Assembly: GCF_029961145.1 (NCBI RefSeq)
Contig: NZ_JASBRG010000007.1
Location: 119,897-183,896, forward strand
Length of the DNA stretch: 64,000 nt
Reading direction: 5' to 3'
Source: Pinibacter soli
GTDB lineage: Bacteria > Bacteroidota > Bacteroidia > Chitinophagales > Chitinophagaceae
The notes under the pieces were generated by a model that was not told the origin of the DNA, did not search any database, and saw only the letters and a program-made list of their open reading frames with translations. Of this stretch, positions 50,938 through 60,150 are shown one piece after another. The translations under genes were made by a program, and so were the position numbers. Numbering within the stretch: the first letter of the stretch is position 1; each line of letters begins with the position of its first letter.

Positions 50938-50966
50938 ATAAAAAGGGACCTCATTACTGAAGTCCC
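50938..50966 (-). terminator. Intrinsic terminator of the 51055 serine hydrolase gene
   Basis: GGGACCTC and GAAGTCCC (50945-50952 and 50959-50966) pair with one G-U; on the minus strand it is followed by TTTTTATTTTAC. Confidence 0.85.
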
Positions 50967-51054
50967 ATTTTAATTTTGTATCGAGCAGATCAAATTCTAT
51001 AGAAAATCTCGCGGAGAAATTATTTTCAAATTTCCATATTTCCACATTTGCCGT

Positions 51055-52242
51055 TTACGGCGCACCTTCTTCTTCAAAGTCCCCGTGTTGCTGATAGTCG
51101 CCGAACATATCAGCCAATTTTTTTGACTGGTAGATTCTTTTGTTGAATTTGTTTCCCAGCACAATGATGGTCGCGTGTTCGTCGATCAGGCGGATAAAGG
51201 CAGTGTTGTTACCGTGCCACCAGCCGTTGTGGTACAATAGTTTTTTACCATTGTCCAAAAAAGTCATGCGCCAGCCCAGTCCGTAATTTCTTTTACCGTT
51301 CTTTTCAAAACTGTATGGCGAAAAGGCGCTGTCAAGCGTTGCCTGCTGGAAGAATTTACCTGCATACAAAGCCTGATCCCATTTCAACATGTCGCGAACA
51401 GTACTGTAGACATTTTTGTCGCCATACACGAGATCAAGAAATTCGAGTGGAAATCTCCTGTTGTTATATTCAAACGACGGCATTGCGGTTAGCGAGTCGC
51501 TGATGTTGTACACGTAAGTGTCGTTCATCTGCAAAGGCTTGAAGAAGGTCGTACTCAGGAAATCAGCGTACTTCATGTTCGACACTTTCTCAATAATAAG
51601 GGCCAGCAAAGCATAGTTGGTATTGCAATACGCAAAATGTTTGCCCGTAGCAAATTGCAATGGCGGGTGCATTGTGTAAAGTGTACTCAACACATCTTCA
51701 TTTGTAACCAGTTTGCGTTTATCCCAATGGTAGCTTTCCAGGTAGTGTACATAATTTGGCAAGCCACTGCGGTGTGTCAGCAGCATTTTTACAGTAACGC
51801 CCGGATAAGGGAAGTTGGGGAAATATTTTGTCAGATCATCTTCCAGGCGAAGACGGCCATCCTGCCAAAGCTTCAAAGTAGCCATTGCCGTAAAGGTTTT
51901 GGACACCGATGCAAGGTGAAATGCCGAGGTGCTGGTAATGGAGTCTTTCTTTCGCTGCGGATCTATAAAGCCAACATATTTTTCCAGAACCACCTGACCA
52001 TCTTTGGCCACGAGGTAACTTCCATTTATATCTTTTAACAAAGAGTCGAAGAAATGTTTGGCTGTATTATGATAACGGTCGTATTCTGCTTTGGGTAGCA
52101 TATTAACGGCAACGGTGGCAGAAGAATCAACAACTGTTTTGGTTACCGGAGGTTTTTGAGACTGACTGTTACAGGAAAAAAATGCCGATGCGCCGGCTAT
52201 GGTTAGTATTAAAAATAAGTTCTTGTTTTTCAAAAGGAACAT
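51055..52242 (-). CDS. Serine hydrolase (beta-lactamase family), probable lipoprotein
   Basis: 395 residues. The N-terminus KNKNLFLILTIAGASAFFSC carries a lipobox-like end (AFFSC, Cys24), so it is probably lipid-anchored by Lgt and Lsp. The class C serine-hydrolase domain has the SxxK motif S112-K115 (ASVSKTFTAM), the YCN tyrosine motif in HFAYCNTNYALL, and a HNGWWHGNNTAF segment in place of the KTG/HxG. Substrate unknown; muropeptide or ester hydrolysis are likely possibilities. A promoter with both boxes is visible upstream. Confidence 0.86.
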   Translation of the reverse strand: MFLLKNKNLFLILTIAGASAFFSCNSQSQKPPVTKTVVDSSATVAVNMLPKAEYDRYHNTAKHFFDSLLKDINGSYLVAKDGQVVLEKYVGFIDPQRKKDSITSTSAFHLASVSKTFTAMATLKLWQDGRLRLEDDLTKYFPNFPYPGVTVKMLLTHRSGLPNYVHYLESYHWDKRKLVTNEDVLSTLYTMHPPLQFATGKHFAYCNTNYALLALIIEKVSNMKYADFLSTTFFKPLQMNDTYVYNISDSLTAMPSFEYNNRRFPLEFLDLVYGDKNVYSTVRDMLKWDQALYAGKFFQQATLDSAFSPYSFEKNGKRNYGLGWRMTFLDNGKKLLYHNGWWHGNNTAFIRLIDEHATIIVLGNKFNKRIYQSKKLADMFGDYQQHGDFEEEGAP

Positions 52243-52279
52243 TGATCAGGTTAACTAATGATTTTTCTCTGAAAGTGGG

Positions 52280-52308
52280 CAAATATAAAATACACTTGCT
52301 ACTGACAA
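52280..52308 (-). promoter_or_regulatory. Promoter of the 51055-52242 gene (TTG-N18-TATATTTG)
   Basis: On the minus strand: TTG (52306-52308), 18 nt spacer, TATATTTG (52280-52287). This is an exact fit to the Bacteroidetes consensus TTG-N17-23-TAnnTTTG, 38 nt before the start codon. Confidence 0.7.
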
Positions 52309-52507
52309 CCTAAAGACGAATAATTTTTAAATTTATTTTACAGAAATTTACAATTGCAAAACTAAACCAGCCAAACGACGAGCTGTTTCGATATTTTGCA
52401 ATTTTTTTATTAAAAAAGGCATTTTTGATGAATTTACGGACGGATTACCGTTTTTAACCTAAAATAATTCATCTTTGCAACAGTTTTTTTAAATATCATG
52501 TAACATA

Positions 52508-53740
52508 ATGGACAAAACGACTAGCTATCCCAAAGAGAAGATCAATGTATTGTTCCTGGAAAACATCAGCGATAAAGCTGTAAAACATTTTAAGGAAGAA
52601 GGTTACAGTAACACACGAAAACTCTCCGGCGCCCTTTCTGAAGAGGACCTGATCAGAGAAATTAAAGATGTACACCTACTCGGCATCCGCTCGAAAACTC
52701 AAATCACCAAAAAAGTACTGGAAGCAGCGACCAAATTGCAGGCAATTGGCTGTTTTTGCATTGGCGTGAACCAGGTTGACCTGAAGAGTGCCAGAGACAA
52801 TGGTGTTGTAGTGTTTAACGCGCCTTACTCCAATACACGCTCGGTTGCAGAACTGGTTATCGGTTTATCCATCATGCTCATCCGTCGCATCATCGACAAA
52901 AACAAAGCGGCACACGAAGGCATCTGGATGAAAGACGCCAAAGGAAGCTTTGAGCTACGTGGTAAAACATTGGGTATCATTGGCTATGGTAACATCGGTA
53001 CGCAGGTAAGTATTCTTGCGGAAGCCCTGGGTATGAACGTAATTTTTTACGATGCGGTAACCAAATTGCCTCTTGGAAATGCTATTGCGAAAAAAAGCAT
53101 TAAAGATGTGGTAAGTGAAGCGGATGTAGTAACACTGCACGTTCCAGAGAACAATTCTACCAAAAACCTGATCAACAAGAACGTACTAAAGCAATTTAAA
53201 GAAGGTTCTATACTTATAAACTATGCAAGGGGAGAAGTGGTTGACCTGGATACACTGGCTGATTGCCTCAAAGAAGGCAAATTATCCGGTGCTGCGATCG
53301 ACGTTTATCCTTGGGAACCTGAGAAAAACGGGGACAAATTTACCTCTCCACTCCAAGGTTTGCCTAATGTGATCCTCACTCCGCACATCGGCGGTTCTAC
53401 TGAAGAGGCACAGGAAAACATTGGTGAAGACGTGAGCAACAAACTGTACCAATACCTGGAAATGGGAATTACCAATGGCTCACACACTGTACCGCCATTA
53501 GCTTTGCCACCACAGGAAGGTACTCACAGAATCCTGCACATCCACAAAAACGTGCCGGGCGTATTGTCATCTATCAACACTACACTCAGTCAGCACAATA
53601 TCAACATATTGGCACAATATTTAAAGACAAATGATGAAATTGGCTACGTAGTGCTTGACGTTGACAAAAAGATTTCCGGCGAGGCCTTCAACCTCCTGAA
53701 ATCTGTAAAGGACACGATTAAAGTGAGATTGTTATATTAA
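52508..53740 (+). CDS. serA: D-3-phosphoglycerate dehydrogenase with ACT domain
   Basis: A 410-residue D-isomer 2-hydroxyacid dehydrogenase. The NAD-binding site is LGIIGYGNIGTQVSILAEAL, the substrate segment INYARGEVVDLDTL has the catalytic Arg, and the Glu/His pair lies at about 290 to 310 (ILTPHIGGSTEEAQENIG). A C-terminal ACT domain (RILHIHKNVPGVLSSINTT onward) should bind serine for feedback inhibition. It catalyses the first step of serine biosynthesis. The length fits the E. coli type. It is a single gene with a clear terminator. Confidence 0.95.
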   Translation: MDKTTSYPKEKINVLFLENISDKAVKHFKEEGYSNTRKLSGALSEEDLIREIKDVHLLGIRSKTQITKKVLEAATKLQAIGCFCIGVNQVDLKSARDNGVVVFNAPYSNTRSVAELVIGLSIMLIRRIIDKNKAAHEGIWMKDAKGSFELRGKTLGIIGYGNIGTQVSILAEALGMNVIFYDAVTKLPLGNAIAKKSIKDVVSEADVVTLHVPENNSTKNLINKNVLKQFKEGSILINYARGEVVDLDTLADCLKEGKLSGAAIDVYPWEPEKNGDKFTSPLQGLPNVILTPHIGGSTEEAQENIGEDVSNKLYQYLEMGITNGSHTVPPLALPPQEGTHRILHIHKNVPGVLSSINTTLSQHNINILAQYLKTNDEIGYVVLDVDKKISGEAFNLLKSVKDTIKVRLLY

Positions 53741-53764
53741 AAATATATACGACCTTTATTGAAG

Positions 53765-53797
53765 AAGCTCTGCCATGAAAGGCGGGGCTTTTTTTTA
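53765..53797 (+). terminator. Intrinsic terminator of serA
   Basis: AAGCTCTGCC pairs with GGCGGGGCTT (two G-U pairs) around ATGAAA, followed by eight T. Confidence 0.92.
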
Positions 53798-53808
53798 TGT
53801 GCTGAAGC

Positions 53809-53956
53809 GTGGCAATTTGAAAATTTGAAAATTTGAATATTTGAAAATTCTTTTGGTGTGACTTCACTTATTAATTTGAAACAACTTGCCCTGCAAGAAT
53901 GAATGAAAATTGCAAGGAGTGATGCACAGAACGCATTTTCAAATTTTCAAATTGCC
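53809..53956. repeat. Family A inverted repeat
   Basis: Left arm AATTTGAAAATTTGAAAATT, shoulder GAAAATTCTTTTGGTGTGAC, right shoulder and arm GAACGCATTTTCAAATTTTC. An inner palindrome CAACTTGCCCTGCAAG is at 53881-53896. Confidence 0.85.
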
Positions 53957-53991
53957 CCGTTCACAAGTTTCAATTATTTCTGAAAACTTTG

Positions 53992-53999
53992 TATATTTG
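53992..53999 (+). promoter_or_regulatory. -7 promoter box TATATTTG of ndh
   Basis: Exact TAnnTTTG match, 16 nt before the ATG at 54016. The upstream Met at 53989 lies before the box and is excluded as the start. Confidence 0.55.
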
Positions 54000-54015
54000 T
54001 AATCAAAATTATTTT

Positions 54016-55323
54016 ATGAAACTGGTAATATTAGGTGGCGGTTTTGCGGGTTTGAGACTGGCAAGGAAATTAAGCAACCAAAAGGGCATAGATGTTACGC
54101 TGGTGGATAAGTTCAACTACCACCAGTTTCAACCTCTGTTTTACCAGGTTGCTACGGCCGGCCTCGACGCCAGCAATATATCGTTTCCGCTTAGAAAGGT
54201 TTTCCAAAAAGCCGACAACGTGCATGTGCGCCTTGCGGAAGTGCAACAAATTGTTCCTGATAAAAATATTGTGATCACCAACAATGGTGAAATTGATTAT
54301 GACGTGCTGGTGCTCGCAACCGGTGCGAGTACCAACTTTTTTGGTAATGAAAACATCGCCAAAAATGCTTTCCCAATGAAGTCGACTGTGGATGCCTTGC
54401 AGATCAGGCACCGTCTGCTTCAAAACCTGGAGGATGCTCTGTATGTAAAAACGCCTGAAGAATTGGAAAGGCTATTGACGATAGTGGTAGTGGGTGGTGG
54501 TCCTACAGGTGTGGAAGTTTCCGGAGCCATTGCGGATATGCGCAACTTCGTTTTGCCGAAGGATTATCCTGAACTGGACTTCAGGAAAATGAAGATCTAT
54601 CTGATCGAAAGCTCTCCAAAAACGTTGGGCGTAATGAGCGAGAAATCCAGCAAGCAGTCGCAGGAATATCTGACTGAGCTTGGCGTTATCGTTAAAACCG
54701 GAACCCAGGTAAGTGATTATGACGGTAAAAAAGTGACGCTTAAAACAGGGGCGACCATTCCCACGGCAACTGTTATCTGGGGTGCCGGTGTAAAAGCCAA
54801 TGTTCCCGCGGGTACCGATAAAGCAACTGTTGTAAAAGGTGGCAGACTTCAAGTGGACAGATACAATAAAGTGTTTGGCTACGAAAACATTTATGCGGTT
54901 GGTGACATTTCTTCTATGGAAACGCCTTTGTATCCTAACGGTCATCCACAATTGGCGTCTGTTGCGATACAACAGGCGAAAAATCTGGCGAAGAACTTTA
55001 TCTGTTTTGCGAAGAAAGGCTCTTTTGAGAAAGAGTTTGAATATGTGGACAAGGGTTCGATGGCAACTATTGGTCGTAACCTGGCGGTGGTTGATCTGGC
55101 AACGCCGAAGGTTCACTTTAAAGGATTATTTGCCTGGATGGTGTGGATGTTCCTGCACCTTATGCTCATATTGGGCGTGAAGAACAGGTTTTTTGTGTTT
55201 ATCAACTGGTTGTATAATTATTTGACTTTTGATCAGTCACTACGCTTGATCTTTAATGAATTTGAAAGACCGAAAGATCCGGAGGAAGCGCCTGTAGGTG
55301 TGCATGAGGTGGCGAAAGTTTAA
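54016..55323 (+). CDS. ndh: Type II NADH dehydrogenase (NDH-2)
   Basis: 435 residues from the ATG at 54016, chosen because the earlier Met lies upstream of the promoter box. FAD-binding motif ILGGGFAGLRLARKL at the N-terminus, second Rossmann motif VVVGGGPTGVEVSGAIADM, the AQ-type quinone-side segment VATAGLDASNISFPLR, and AVGDISSME before the C-terminal region. The last 60 residues contain hydrophobic helices (FAWMVWMFLHLMLILGVKN) that hold it on the inner membrane. It passes electrons from NADH to quinone without pumping protons. Confidence 0.92.
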   Translation: MKLVILGGGFAGLRLARKLSNQKGIDVTLVDKFNYHQFQPLFYQVATAGLDASNISFPLRKVFQKADNVHVRLAEVQQIVPDKNIVITNNGEIDYDVLVLATGASTNFFGNENIAKNAFPMKSTVDALQIRHRLLQNLEDALYVKTPEELERLLTIVVVGGGPTGVEVSGAIADMRNFVLPKDYPELDFRKMKIYLIESSPKTLGVMSEKSSKQSQEYLTELGVIVKTGTQVSDYDGKKVTLKTGATIPTATVIWGAGVKANVPAGTDKATVVKGGRLQVDRYNKVFGYENIYAVGDISSMETPLYPNGHPQLASVAIQQAKNLAKNFICFAKKGSFEKEFEYVDKGSMATIGRNLAVVDLATPKVHFKGLFAWMVWMFLHLMLILGVKNRFFVFINWLYNYLTFDQSLRLIFNEFERPKDPEEAPVGVHEVAKV

Positions 55324-55343
55324 TATTTCGGTCTTTACAATTC

Positions 55344-55441
55344 ACCACTAAGGCACTAAGGGCACTAAGTTTCACTAAGAGAGGTCTAAATTTAAAACAA
55401 CCCTTAGTGAGACTTAGCGCCCTTAGTGTCTTAGTGGTAAA
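55344..55441. repeat. Family F inverted repeat
   Basis: CACCACTAAGGCACTAAGGG at the left, CTTAGCGCCCTTAGTGTCTT at the right, loop CTAAATTTAAAACAACCC. Convergent-gene spacer. Confidence 0.9.
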
Positions 55442-55450
55442 TATTAGCGA

Positions 55451-56836
55451 CTACACACTGACGGTCTGTTTAAAAAGAATTTTCCTCACCAAATGGAAGA
55501 GATTAATGTATGTGAGTTTTGTATACACCGCTATATTCTTCAACTCAATATTCAACACCTTTCTCAAGATCAAATAGAATCCAAGGAAGGTGATTGCATT
55601 AACTGCGAATGTTGCATACGCAGCGCCCATCAATCCAAATTGTATCAGGCAGAAATAAGTGATTGCCGTATTAAGGATCATCAAAGCTACATTCACTAAA
55701 AAGTTTGTTCTTGGTTTGCCAATGGCATCGACGGTATGTCCAAAGTTGAAAATGAACGGCCGAATAAATGAAGAAATTGCCATCAACTGCAAAATCGGAA
55801 TCGCCGGATAATATTTGGGACCGGCAATAATCATCACCACAAATTTGGGGAAAACGAAAATGAACAACCCGATCGGAATGATTAAAGCGGTTAGCGTGGC
55901 TACCATTCTTTCAAAATAATACTTCACTTTGGCATTGCCCTCCAACTCACTTGCCTGGGCATTTTTAGGAAACAAAATATCAGCGGCTGCCGTGGTGGGA
56001 GAGTCCATCATGTTGCTTACACGGGATACCACGTTATAATAACTTACCGCATTCACGTTGATATTGTTCATAATGTTTGCCGTTACCAACTGGTCAACAG
56101 AACGGGAAACATTGGCAAAAAGAGCTGTCCCGAAAACAAATTTCCCAAAACCCAGGAGCTTTTTTATTACGGCCGAATTGTAAATCAACTTGCCGCTTAA
56201 ATAAGGTCGGCATTTTATGTACATATATATGTCTGCGCCTACCACTCCTAAAATTTGCACCAGCAGAAGATTATCAAATGTTATGTATGCCGGAAAGAAA
56301 ATAGCACCCAATAGCATATACAGGAAGAAGGATCCCTGCCTGATCATGTAAGCATAAAAGTTTAGCTGGAACTGGAAATTGGCCTGCAGAATAATTTCAT
56401 AGTGATTAAACGGAACCAGCGCAATAAATAAAAAGCAGCTCCAGTAAAAAAGGTTTTCCAGCGGCGGAGCCTTTAGAAAATGAGCGAACCATCCTCCGCC
56501 AAAAACTATGGCAAGGATTACTAATAAGGTGCAGCTTGCGTTGATAAACAGCGAAGATGATTGTACAATCGCCTTGTTATCTATAAACTCAACCGAGTGC
56601 AGGTATTTGATAAACGCATTTCGAAGAAGTCCGCCCTTCGTCAATTCGATGGTGGCAGTAGTTACGGTAAATAGTGACCAGTAGTTCATTTGCACCAGCG
56701 AATCGCCTTTGGCAAAAATACGGGCAAGAAGAATGTAAGAGATAGCACCAAAAAAGACCAGTGAAAAACGCATCATGATCGAGAAAAACATAGAGTTTAA
56801 CCAGAACGATGACTTGACAGCTTTAATGATTCGCAA
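55451..56836 (-). CDS. Polysaccharide (O-antigen/oligosaccharide) flippase
   Basis: A 461-residue membrane protein with 12-14 helices, of the MOP superfamily (Wzx/PST-like). Typical segments are MRFSLVFFGAISYILLARIF at the first helix, LPFNHYEIIL-like regions in the middle, and LIIPIGLFIFVFPKFVVMII in the second half, with repeated helical hairpins. It should move lipid-linked glycans across the inner membrane. The start is a TTG at 56836; the next in-frame Met is 15 codons later and would cut the first helix region. No other glycan gene is adjacent. Confidence 0.82.
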   Translation of the reverse strand: MRIIKAVKSSFWLNSMFFSIMMRFSLVFFGAISYILLARIFAKGDSLVQMNYWSLFTVTTATIELTKGGLLRNAFIKYLHSVEFIDNKAIVQSSSLFINASCTLLVILAIVFGGGWFAHFLKAPPLENLFYWSCFLFIALVPFNHYEIILQANFQFQLNFYAYMIRQGSFFLYMLLGAIFFPAYITFDNLLLVQILGVVGADIYMYIKCRPYLSGKLIYNSAVIKKLLGFGKFVFGTALFANVSRSVDQLVTANIMNNINVNAVSYYNVVSRVSNMMDSPTTAAADILFPKNAQASELEGNAKVKYYFERMVATLTALIIPIGLFIFVFPKFVVMIIAGPKYYPAIPILQLMAISSFIRPFIFNFGHTVDAIGKPRTNFLVNVALMILNTAITYFCLIQFGLMGAAYATFAVNAITFLGFYLILRKVLNIELKNIAVYTKLTYINLFHLVRKILFKQTVSV

Positions 56837-56926
56837 AATGGTAAGTTTTAATTGTTAGGCAAATGGCCACAACAGTACGGTGCTCATAGTAAATTAGAAA
56901 TCGGCGGCAGTTGCCCTTTGGATTGC

Positions 56927-57062
56927 CACAGAGGCACAGAGAAACAGAGTTTTTGTGTACGAATGTCTTTGCGGTGTGCTTCTAAAAAAATGTATCTCGT
57001 ACGCAAAACGCTTAGAAAAGTTTTTCCCTCTGTCCCTCAGTGCCTCAGTGGCAATTCCTCCC
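56927..57062. repeat. Family G inverted repeat
   Basis: GCCACAGAGGCACAGAGAAA at the left, TCAGTGCCTCAGTGGCAATT at the right. The flank 56899-56917 carries ATCGGCGGCAGTTGCCC, similar to cores inside the family D sites at 510-573 and 31367-31426. The stretch 56837-57189 has no gene. Confidence 0.85.
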
Positions 57063-57189
57063 CGAAAATACCACTCAATTCATATTAACAATACAAATAA
57101 ATATAAATTAATTGATAAGTCATTCTTGCACAGGAAACCGACATGAACTACATTTGAAACACGACAACCAATCAAACCATTTAGCTTAC

Positions 57190-57930
57190 ATGAAACTTAG
57201 GAATCCGAAAAATAGATCTGACCTTAACATTAAGAAATCTGACAAAGTACTAGAAGTGGGTGGTGGGCACAATCCGCACCCAAGGGCAAATCTGGTGGTA
57301 GATAAATTTCTGGATACCAATTACCACCGCAGCGGCGATATTAAAGTGCTGAAACACCAGGAATTCATGCAGGCCGATGGTGAAAATCTCCCGTTTAAAG
57401 ACAAAGAATTTGACTACGCGATTTGTTGCCAGGTGCTGGAACATGTGGAACATCCTGAGAAATTTCTGGCGGAACAGTTTCGTGTTGCGAAGCAGGGATT
57501 TCTTGAAGTGCCTTCTTTGTTGGGCGAATACCTTTTCCCCCGTGAATCGCACAAATGGATCATGCACGAGATCGATAACACTTTATATCTCGTAGACAAA
57601 AGCTCCATTGATTTTAAAGTGGGCTATGACCTTACTGAGCTTACGCAAATGTATTTACCGAAACATTCTATCGGTTTTAAAATTTTAGAAAGAACGCATC
57701 CCAACCTGATTACTATACGTTTAGAGTGGAAGGACGATTTTAAGTTTGTAGTAAATCCTACCGACCCTGAGATACTCAAATACTTCTCCGGCAAATGGCA
57801 GGAAGAATGGGCGCATGTATTTTTCCCGCCTAAAACCATGTGGCAGGAGTTTAAAGATGCAGCGGGTGCTATGTGGCACATTACAAAAACATCTTTCCAA
57901 TCGAAGGTTTTGAAGCGTAACGTATATTAA
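57190..57930 (+). CDS. SAM-dependent methyltransferase (type 11-like)
   Basis: The frame opens at 57112, but the Met at 57190 gives the natural start, 246 residues. Motif I is KVLEVGGGHNPHPRANLVVD, the acidic residue region FMQADGENLPFKDKEFDYAI, and CQVLEHVEHPEKFLAE corresponds to the post-I/IV region of the Methyltransf_11 family. C-terminal half unrecognised. It sits between a flippase and a carbohydrate-active enzyme pair, so a role in glycan modification is possible but only suggested. Confidence 0.8.
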   Translation: MKLRNPKNRSDLNIKKSDKVLEVGGGHNPHPRANLVVDKFLDTNYHRSGDIKVLKHQEFMQADGENLPFKDKEFDYAICCQVLEHVEHPEKFLAEQFRVAKQGFLEVPSLLGEYLFPRESHKWIMHEIDNTLYLVDKSSIDFKVGYDLTELTQMYLPKHSIGFKILERTHPNLITIRLEWKDDFKFVVNPTDPEILKYFSGKWQEEWAHVFFPPKTMWQEFKDAAGAMWHITKTSFQSKVLKRNVY

Positions 57931-57937
57931 GGCTTTT

Positions 57938-58035
57938 TTAACCGCAAAGGGCGCCAAGGTTGCGCATAGAGAGCAAAGTTTTTTTTTACGATACTTCCTT
58001 CGTTTCCTTTGCGCAACCTTTGCGTTCTTTGTGGT
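57938..58035. repeat. Family G-like inverted repeat
   Basis: ACCGCAAAGGGCGCCAAGGT at the left, ACCTTTGCGTTCTTTGTGGT at the right. It overlaps the apparent beginning of the next frame. Confidence 0.8.
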
Positions 58036-60149
58036 TAATCTGGTGCCCCACTCTAAAGTCTCGTAAAATTTTTATTAAGCAAAACCATATAATCACCTTA
58101 TTAATAGTTGCAATTATTATTGCGGCTATTTTTTTGCAATATAAAGAACGCATCTATTTATATTTTAGCAAGAAATCACCAAACGTTGTAACACAAACAA
58201 TTGTAGGCTCCGATAGAATCAAAATCCACAAAGAATACCTCTTTGATCTGTCTGGCTCGGAAGCTACGGGTGGAAATCCCTACAAACTATTCGATGAAAA
58301 TTGCGATCCCAAAAACGGTCTACCGGGAAAACCTGTTACCGATCCTTTGCCTAATCGCGGTCTTGATTTGTTTTTTCCACAGGGAAGAGGTTTTCGTATT
58401 GTCATCGACTTGCAGGTGTTATGCAATTTAACTGAAATTTATTTGCATGAACGTGGCTTTGAAAGCGATAGTGTTTGGGTGTATACCGGCGATATGCATC
58501 AATGGAATTTGAAGGCTGGTTTAAAAACGTCAGGAAGCTCGTCGCAATGGGGCTGGAAAAAGTTTGCACTAGATGATAGTGTGAAGACTCGCTATGTAAT
58601 GATCCGGTTTAACAGTCATAAATCCACCATCACGGAACTGGCATTGTATGGCCATCCTTTGGAAAAACTGCCCGACCCGCCAACCTACGCTTACACCGGG
58701 GCACGTTTGCCCAAACCAACATTGCGCACATTCATGGGCGTTAACTCTTATGACCATGCGCCGATGAAATACATGCAGCCATTTTACGCCACGCGTTTGT
58801 ACCAAAGCATCGGCTCATACGACAACGATACTGTGAACAATTCTGAAAATATTTCCTTCAATTTTAATTCATATAAATTACCCAAAGAACAACAGCTTAA
58901 ATACTATGTGGACAGCTTGCATCAGCAATTTGGGAATCAATTGTGGCTAAGTATCCGTGGCGTCCCAACTTATCTCGCAAAGAATGGCTTTTCGCAAAAC
59001 AGCAAACCGGTTACAGCGCCTGGTATGAACACGGAAGACCCGCTTTCGTACGAACGCCATTCACGATTGTACTGGAATTTAATGGCAGTATACGGCTCTA
59101 ATAAATTTGATACAAATGAATTACAGTTTCACGATGTGCCACGATTCAGCGGTGCGGGAAGTTTTGAAGTAGTGGAAAACGGCAACGAAGAAGATGCGAC
59201 ATGGACGAAAGATTACTGGCTGCCGACAGAATACTTCGCCGTTTCATCGGCCGATTACGATGGGCACGAAAAACAACTTGGTCCCAAACACGGCTTGGTA
59301 GTTGCCGACCCGAATGCCAAACTCATGATGAGCGGAATGATTCAATTGGACACGCAAAGAGTTAAGGTGCTCAACTTTCTCTGCCAAACTTTACGAAAAG
59401 ACAAACAGTTCATTTGGCAGGGAGGTGTACAATATCATTACTACTGTAACGGTGCTACCTTAACCTCTCCGCCAAAGGGAGGATTAACACCTGAAGAAAA
59501 TAAGTTGCGCGAAAAACTCGCTGCCGTTCGGGAAGCGCAGTATCGGCTTGTGCCAACTGTTCCGGCGATTTTGGGAGAGAACGGCTACGACAGAAACCAG
59601 ACATCATGGCAAAGCGTGCCTTTACTGCCTGGTTATAATGAAGCACAATCACAGGGCATCATGACGATTCGTTCTGTGATGGCGGCATTCATGAGTGGCT
59701 TCGATATGTACAATTATTTTATGTTGAGGAATTCCACTAACGATGAAAATCCTCCGGGTGTATTCGGCAGTTCGGGAATGATCAGCGGGCCGGGTGGACA
59801 CATTGTGTATCCCGTTTGGTATTATTGGAGAAATGTGGTGAACAAACTCGCGAATTATCAGCCGGATTCAATTATCAGCGAGAAGGGAGATGTTTGGATA
59901 TATAAATTGCGGAATAAGTTACACCCGGATTCGGTAGCGTATTATTTTGTAAGCCCAACGAAGAATGGAAAGGTAGTTCAGTATTTCAATTTTAAAATAC
60001 CGGCGGTTAAGGGTGGGAGTTATATAAAGCTTAATTGGTTTTCTGTTGGAGAGGCGATTCCTGCAGACGAAAAAAGAACCGCGAAAGAAAATACTCTTCA
60101 ACTCGATGTTTCAGAAGTGCCGGTGTTTGTGCTGCTTGCCGAAAAATGA
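58029..60149 (+). CDS. Membrane-anchored glycosidase-like protein, uncertain start
   Basis: About 706 residues from the TTG at 58029. No ATG occurs in the frame before the conserved part, and the segment from 57960 to 58029 lies in a repeat. A membrane anchor (IITLLIVAIIIAAIFL) is followed by a discoidin-like beta domain (about residues 55-200: LFDENCDPKNGLPG to ITELALYGHPLEKL). The large catalytic-like barrel has VNSYDHAPMKYMQPFYATRL, TKDYWLPTEYFAVSSADYDG, VPAILGENGYDR and GVFGSSGMISGPGGHIVYPV. The GENGYD Glu could be a catalytic residue. Related secreted sugar-acting proteins are known in Bacteroidetes, but I cannot name the activity. The gene is just upstream of a convergent GH2-GH53 enzyme. 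Confidence 0.6.
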   Translation: MWLIWCPTLKSRKIFIKQNHIITLLIVAIIIAAIFLQYKERIYLYFSKKSPNVVTQTIVGSDRIKIHKEYLFDLSGSEATGGNPYKLFDENCDPKNGLPGKPVTDPLPNRGLDLFFPQGRGFRIVIDLQVLCNLTEIYLHERGFESDSVWVYTGDMHQWNLKAGLKTSGSSSQWGWKKFALDDSVKTRYVMIRFNSHKSTITELALYGHPLEKLPDPPTYAYTGARLPKPTLRTFMGVNSYDHAPMKYMQPFYATRLYQSIGSYDNDTVNNSENISFNFNSYKLPKEQQLKYYVDSLHQQFGNQLWLSIRGVPTYLAKNGFSQNSKPVTAPGMNTEDPLSYERHSRLYWNLMAVYGSNKFDTNELQFHDVPRFSGAGSFEVVENGNEEDATWTKDYWLPTEYFAVSSADYDGHEKQLGPKHGLVVADPNAKLMMSGMIQLDTQRVKVLNFLCQTLRKDKQFIWQGGVQYHYYCNGATLTSPPKGGLTPEENKLREKLAAVREAQYRLVPTVPAILGENGYDRNQTSWQSVPLLPGYNEAQSQGIMTIRSVMAAFMSGFDMYNYFMLRNSTNDENPPGVFGSSGMISGPGGHIVYPVWYYWRNVVNKLANYQPDSIISEKGDVWIYKLRNKLHPDSVAYYFVSPTKNGKVVQYFNFKIPAVKGGSYIKLNWFSVGEAIPADEKRTAKENTLQLDVSEVPVFVLLAEK

Positions 60150-60150
60150 T

